From Antitrichia curtipendula (Eukaryota > Streptophyta > Bryopsida > Hypnales > Leucodontaceae), in assembly GCA_951230915.1 (NCBI GenBank), contig OX579638.1, forward strand, positions 12,790,696 to 12,854,695: a stretch of 64,000 nt of DNA, in the 5' to 3' direction. The notes beneath the pieces are model-generated. The model was not told the origin of the DNA and did no database searches. It saw only the letters and a list, made by a program, of their open reading frames with translations. Within the stretch, counting starts at the first letter, position 1, and every line of letters starts with the position of its first letter. Positions 61,134-64,000 of the stretch are shown here, piece after piece. The translations under genes and the position numbers were made by a program.

Positions 61134-61640
61134 TGTCCATGATGTAAGCGAACTACATAGAACTATAGAAGTATTAGATAAATTTAAAGGCGAGTACGTA
61201 AATCAATATGATTCTGTGCAAACTATCTAGTATATATATACACCATCAATGTATGCCAATATATGTACACCCTTATAATTGTTATAAAGTTTTGAAATAT
61301 TTGTGTGTTTTGAAACTTCCATTGTCTAATGTCTACCATCTATTTATGCATTCCTCATATATTTTGCTTGGAATCCTTGGATGAGAAGTGCAATGCAACA
61401 ATTATTGTTGATGGATGTTGGCTTGGCATGGTTGGGTACAAAATTGTATGATCAATGTTGTATTTATATAATTATAATAGAATTCTATTGGACGCTAACA
61501 TATTTATATTGAAAAACAATACGGTTGATACTTGAACGATACCACTAAGATGATACCAAGTACCAACCTCCAAATATATTTTAATACAATATATTTATAT
61601 CAAAGTATATTAGTATGTAAATGCTATTTGCCGAGACATC
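61134..61640. other. Spacer between the two converging genes
   Basis: AT-rich with TATATATA stretches at 61230. No gene seen; probably the 3' ends of both transcription units. Confidence 0.4.
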
Positions 61641-62846
61641 AATATTTTTGTACTATGATTGTCACACTCAATAATCCCATGGCAAAAGATTCCAAGGCCC
61701 ACTCGATTGTGAGACAACGACTAAAATATTTTTGCCTACTTTTCTCGGAATCTGAATGGATGTCGTCTCTGCGACTTAGTGGTGTGGAACCGGATCCATA
61801 AATGCCAAGATATTGTCCTCCGCCTCAATTGTATCCATAGTCACTTGGTGCAGCTCCTTGATTGGGATTTCCACAGTAAGGACCTCCAAAATTTAGAGGA
61901 AGAACTATATCACGATGCTAAGACCTTCCTTGCCTTGGTTTGACATGACGAGAGCCTGTGTGGCGCTCATATGAACCACCCATAGTAGATCCGGGATAGT
62001 ATTGGGAGCCTCTTTGGCTAGATCCAAAATCATGTGTGGTTCCATAGCTTCTTTCTGGATTGAAATAAGTACCTCGGGGTTCGTTATTGTAGTGCAATAT
62101 CGATTGACCATCTTGTGAGCCAGATGCACTACGGTCATGTTGGTAGGACCCATCACGCCCGTGTTGTCGACCCCGATCCTCCATACTTCTACGCATAGCT
62201 TCTTGCATTTGTTGATTGAACTCGGTGTCTTCCCGAGCTTCTTGACGTTCATGCCTCACTCCAAATGTCATGGATGCTGGATTGTCTTCTACATCATCGC
62301 CATCCAACCATTCATCCTCAACATCCGGCAATACAACCGACGGAAATCCAAATTGCCCTCGATTGGACCACATTCACATACAATCGCTCGGTTGAGTTCA
62401 AGTGTCCAACTTGTATAAATAACAGTGTCAGTGTGATTCATATGATCAACATTTTTTCCATTAATTGTGCGCCAATCTACATCTTTGTGGAGTACAATCT
62501 CTGCCTAAATCATGGCCATGTTGGAATAATTCATGACATTTGGCTTGGAGTCACGCAGTTGAGCCCACCGTGTTACTTCCTCTTATTGGTGAACAAAGAG
62601 TTTGTTCTCACATATGAAAATTTGTCCTTCCCAGCGCCGAACTTGCATGTCTGCCCGTTCTTGTGACCACATTTTACAGAGGTGCATCATTTTGATGTAC
62701 TTTTTGCACATTGTGCAATCCCAAACCTTATTGGGCTCTTCTTCCCATTCATGTTGACCTAGACACATTGGGTTTGCCCAACCTTCCAAGTTCATGTCCT
62801 GAGATCTGTTTTTTTTACTGGACTTTGATCTTTTATCGCGAGGCAT
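61640..62846 (-). pseudogene. Zinc-finger N-terminus and Gly/Tyr/Ser-rich tail of an unrecognised transposon-borne gene
   Basis: It starts MPRDKRSKSSKKNRSQDMN at 62846, a basic N-terminus, then WDCTMCKKYIKMMHLCKMW...EGQIFICENKLFVH, a Cys/His motif matching the start of the RING-like gene at 53.2 kb. After a stop and frame changes comes an acidic segment (PDVEDEWLDGDDVEDNPAS), a charged helix (EDTEFNQQMQEAMRRSMED) and a Gly/Tyr/Ser-rich tail (NFGGPYCGNPNQGAAPSDY). Tails of that kind occur in plant hAT transposases, so this may be an internally deleted relative rather than a copy of the RING-like gene. Stops in the tail (GRS*HRD, GYN*GGG) could arise from CAG and CGA. I cannot assign a function. 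Confidence 0.6.
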
Positions 62847-63109
62847 GGTAACCTTGGTTAAAATGAAATGATTTGATGATGAAGTTCACATGAATTTTTG
62901 GAACAGTTGGGCCAAAATGTTTGACTCTCACAATGAAATAAGGTGAAGTTGTTAATAAGGCCTTCAAAACCAAATAATCACCAAAATAATTTTGGGCAAT
63001 TTAGTATCCGAGCACAATCGTTCACATACCAAAACGGAAGGGGCACGTAGAGCCATACATTGGCACCGGATCACCCACTCCGCAAGGGAAACGATTGTAA
63101 AAAATAAGC

Positions 63110-63460
63110 CGTCCGCCACGCTATTTATAGAGTCTAACGGCTAACCACGCAATGCGGACGCGTACATACGAATTGGACGCCACAGAATTGAACAAGAAGA
63201 TCTTGTGGACAGAAATCAGCGTCCGTTGGATCGCACGGCTACTGTTGAGGGGCGGTCGCATTGACGGATGGAGGAAGCGGATGGAAGCGCGGACGGTTGA
63301 TCAGCTTGTCGAACGTGCAAGCGGATGCCCGATCGGACCTTTATCCCCCCCTTTCGCCAGACAGTCTGTCCGCTCGATCCCGTCCGCAGGACAGTCCGCG
63401 CGCTCGACGGTCTGTTTGCCCGACAGTCCGCTATCTGACGGCCCATTTGACCATCCACTA
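63110..63460. repeat. GTCCG-rich array upstream of the zinc-finger gene
   Basis: CAGTCTGTCCGCTCGATCCC, GTCCGCAGGACAGTCCGCGC and CGACAGTCCGCTATCTGACG lie 270-600 bp 5' of the start at 62846, mirroring the array 5' of the kinase-like gene. Confidence 0.75.
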
Positions 63461-63506
63461 AATAGTAGAAATTGAAAATGATGTATATCAAAAGACGTCC
63501 GAGGGT

Positions 63507-64000
63507 TGTGAGCTCCCAATTTGTCACTTGAAACTCGTAGAATTATTTTTTTGGAAATTTGCAATTTAAAGTTAAGAAAAATATACAAAAAGCCATAAAA
63601 AGAGTGTAGAACCAAAATAGGGTTGTAACATACCCATTATAGTATTTGGTCTAGATTTGTGTTTAGACTTAGAATCCTACCAAACCAGGCCCAAAAATAG
63701 GTAGAAAGAACGAAACGATTGGATTTGTAGGATTTAAGTCACATAGGCCCAAAAGGGCTAAATTCCACCATGAATGTGGCAATTCATGGCTAAATTGATC
63801 CGAAGGATCCACAGCGAGGCCACTAGGTCGGGTCCTAGAGTTAGGTTTAGAAATTCCCCAAAACCCCGATTGTTAGCATGCAGGAGCCACTACCGCAAGA
63901 CCGGGCCCGTGGAGGAATCTACAGCCCAAGGATGGTGTCCTAGGGTAAATCCCATGCCAGGAGTCCAACGACGAAATCGATTCGCCAAGATTCCTCTATC
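63507..64000 (+). repeat. LTR-type repeat, copy C, cut by the window end
   Basis: It begins TGTGAGCTCCCAATTTGTCA and is nearly identical to 30226-30720, including the internal TGTTAGCATGCAGGAGCCAC start at 63873. The left edge directly abuts GTCCG-rich DNA, so it probably truncated or invaded that unit. Confidence 0.8.

Overview
The window is nuclear DNA of a land plant. The evidence is a multi-intron ChaC-type gamma-glutamylcyclotransferase gene with plant-like GT-AG introns, a fragment of the nucleoporin gene NUP54, a plant-type Ty1/copia element, a DUF659-type hAT transposase and CACTA-like repeats. Placement within plants is tentative. The AT-rich, repeat-dominated landscape with almost no host genes would suit a seed-free vascular plant, a bryophyte or another plant with a bloated genome. 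I found no bacterial, organellar or CRISPR features.

Layout. 0.2-2.05 kb: the only apparently intact host gene, a 5'-truncated gamma-glutamylcyclotransferase (+). 2.9-5.05 kb: a degenerate TTAA-flanked element with a Harbinger-like MITE inside it. 6.3-11.9 kb: AT-rich DNA between two long inverted repeats, with two unrelated tandem arrays. 11.9-34.1 kb: several diverged copies of one LTR-type repeat with its leader. The first copy is broken by a 1-kb CACTA-like element and by a TTAA element, which in turn carries a full copia insertion. 34.1-57.3 kb: a ~1.1-1.5 kb inverted repeat pair encloses a decayed hAT transposase gene (-) and a second large decayed gene (-) encoding zinc-finger, coiled-coil and RING-like segments. 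This second gene is split by a 249-bp CACTA-like MITE and by a 7.9-kb CACTA-like element that contains exons of NUP54. 57.3-63.5 kb: a second unit with a divergent kinase-like gene (+) and a converging zinc-finger gene (-). 63.5 kb to the end: another copy of the LTR-type repeat.

How the parts relate. GTCCG-rich arrays, often containing the palindrome CGGACNGTCCG, lie beside the hAT gene, the RING-like gene and the kinase/zinc-finger pair. The zinc-finger N-termini at 53.2 kb and 62.8 kb are related. I infer one family of large DNA transposons that carries non-transposase genes (RING-like, kinase-like) beside or in place of a hAT transposase. That family is the best candidate here for something undescribed. 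Its outer ends and target duplications could not be fixed from the sequence.

Insertion history is unusually readable. Removing the 7.9-kb element, the 249-bp MITE or the 935-bp TTAA element restores an uninterrupted reading frame at the joint each time. Nearly all in-frame stops in the decayed genes can be derived from CAA, CAG or CGA by C-to-T change, as expected for methylated, silenced repeats.
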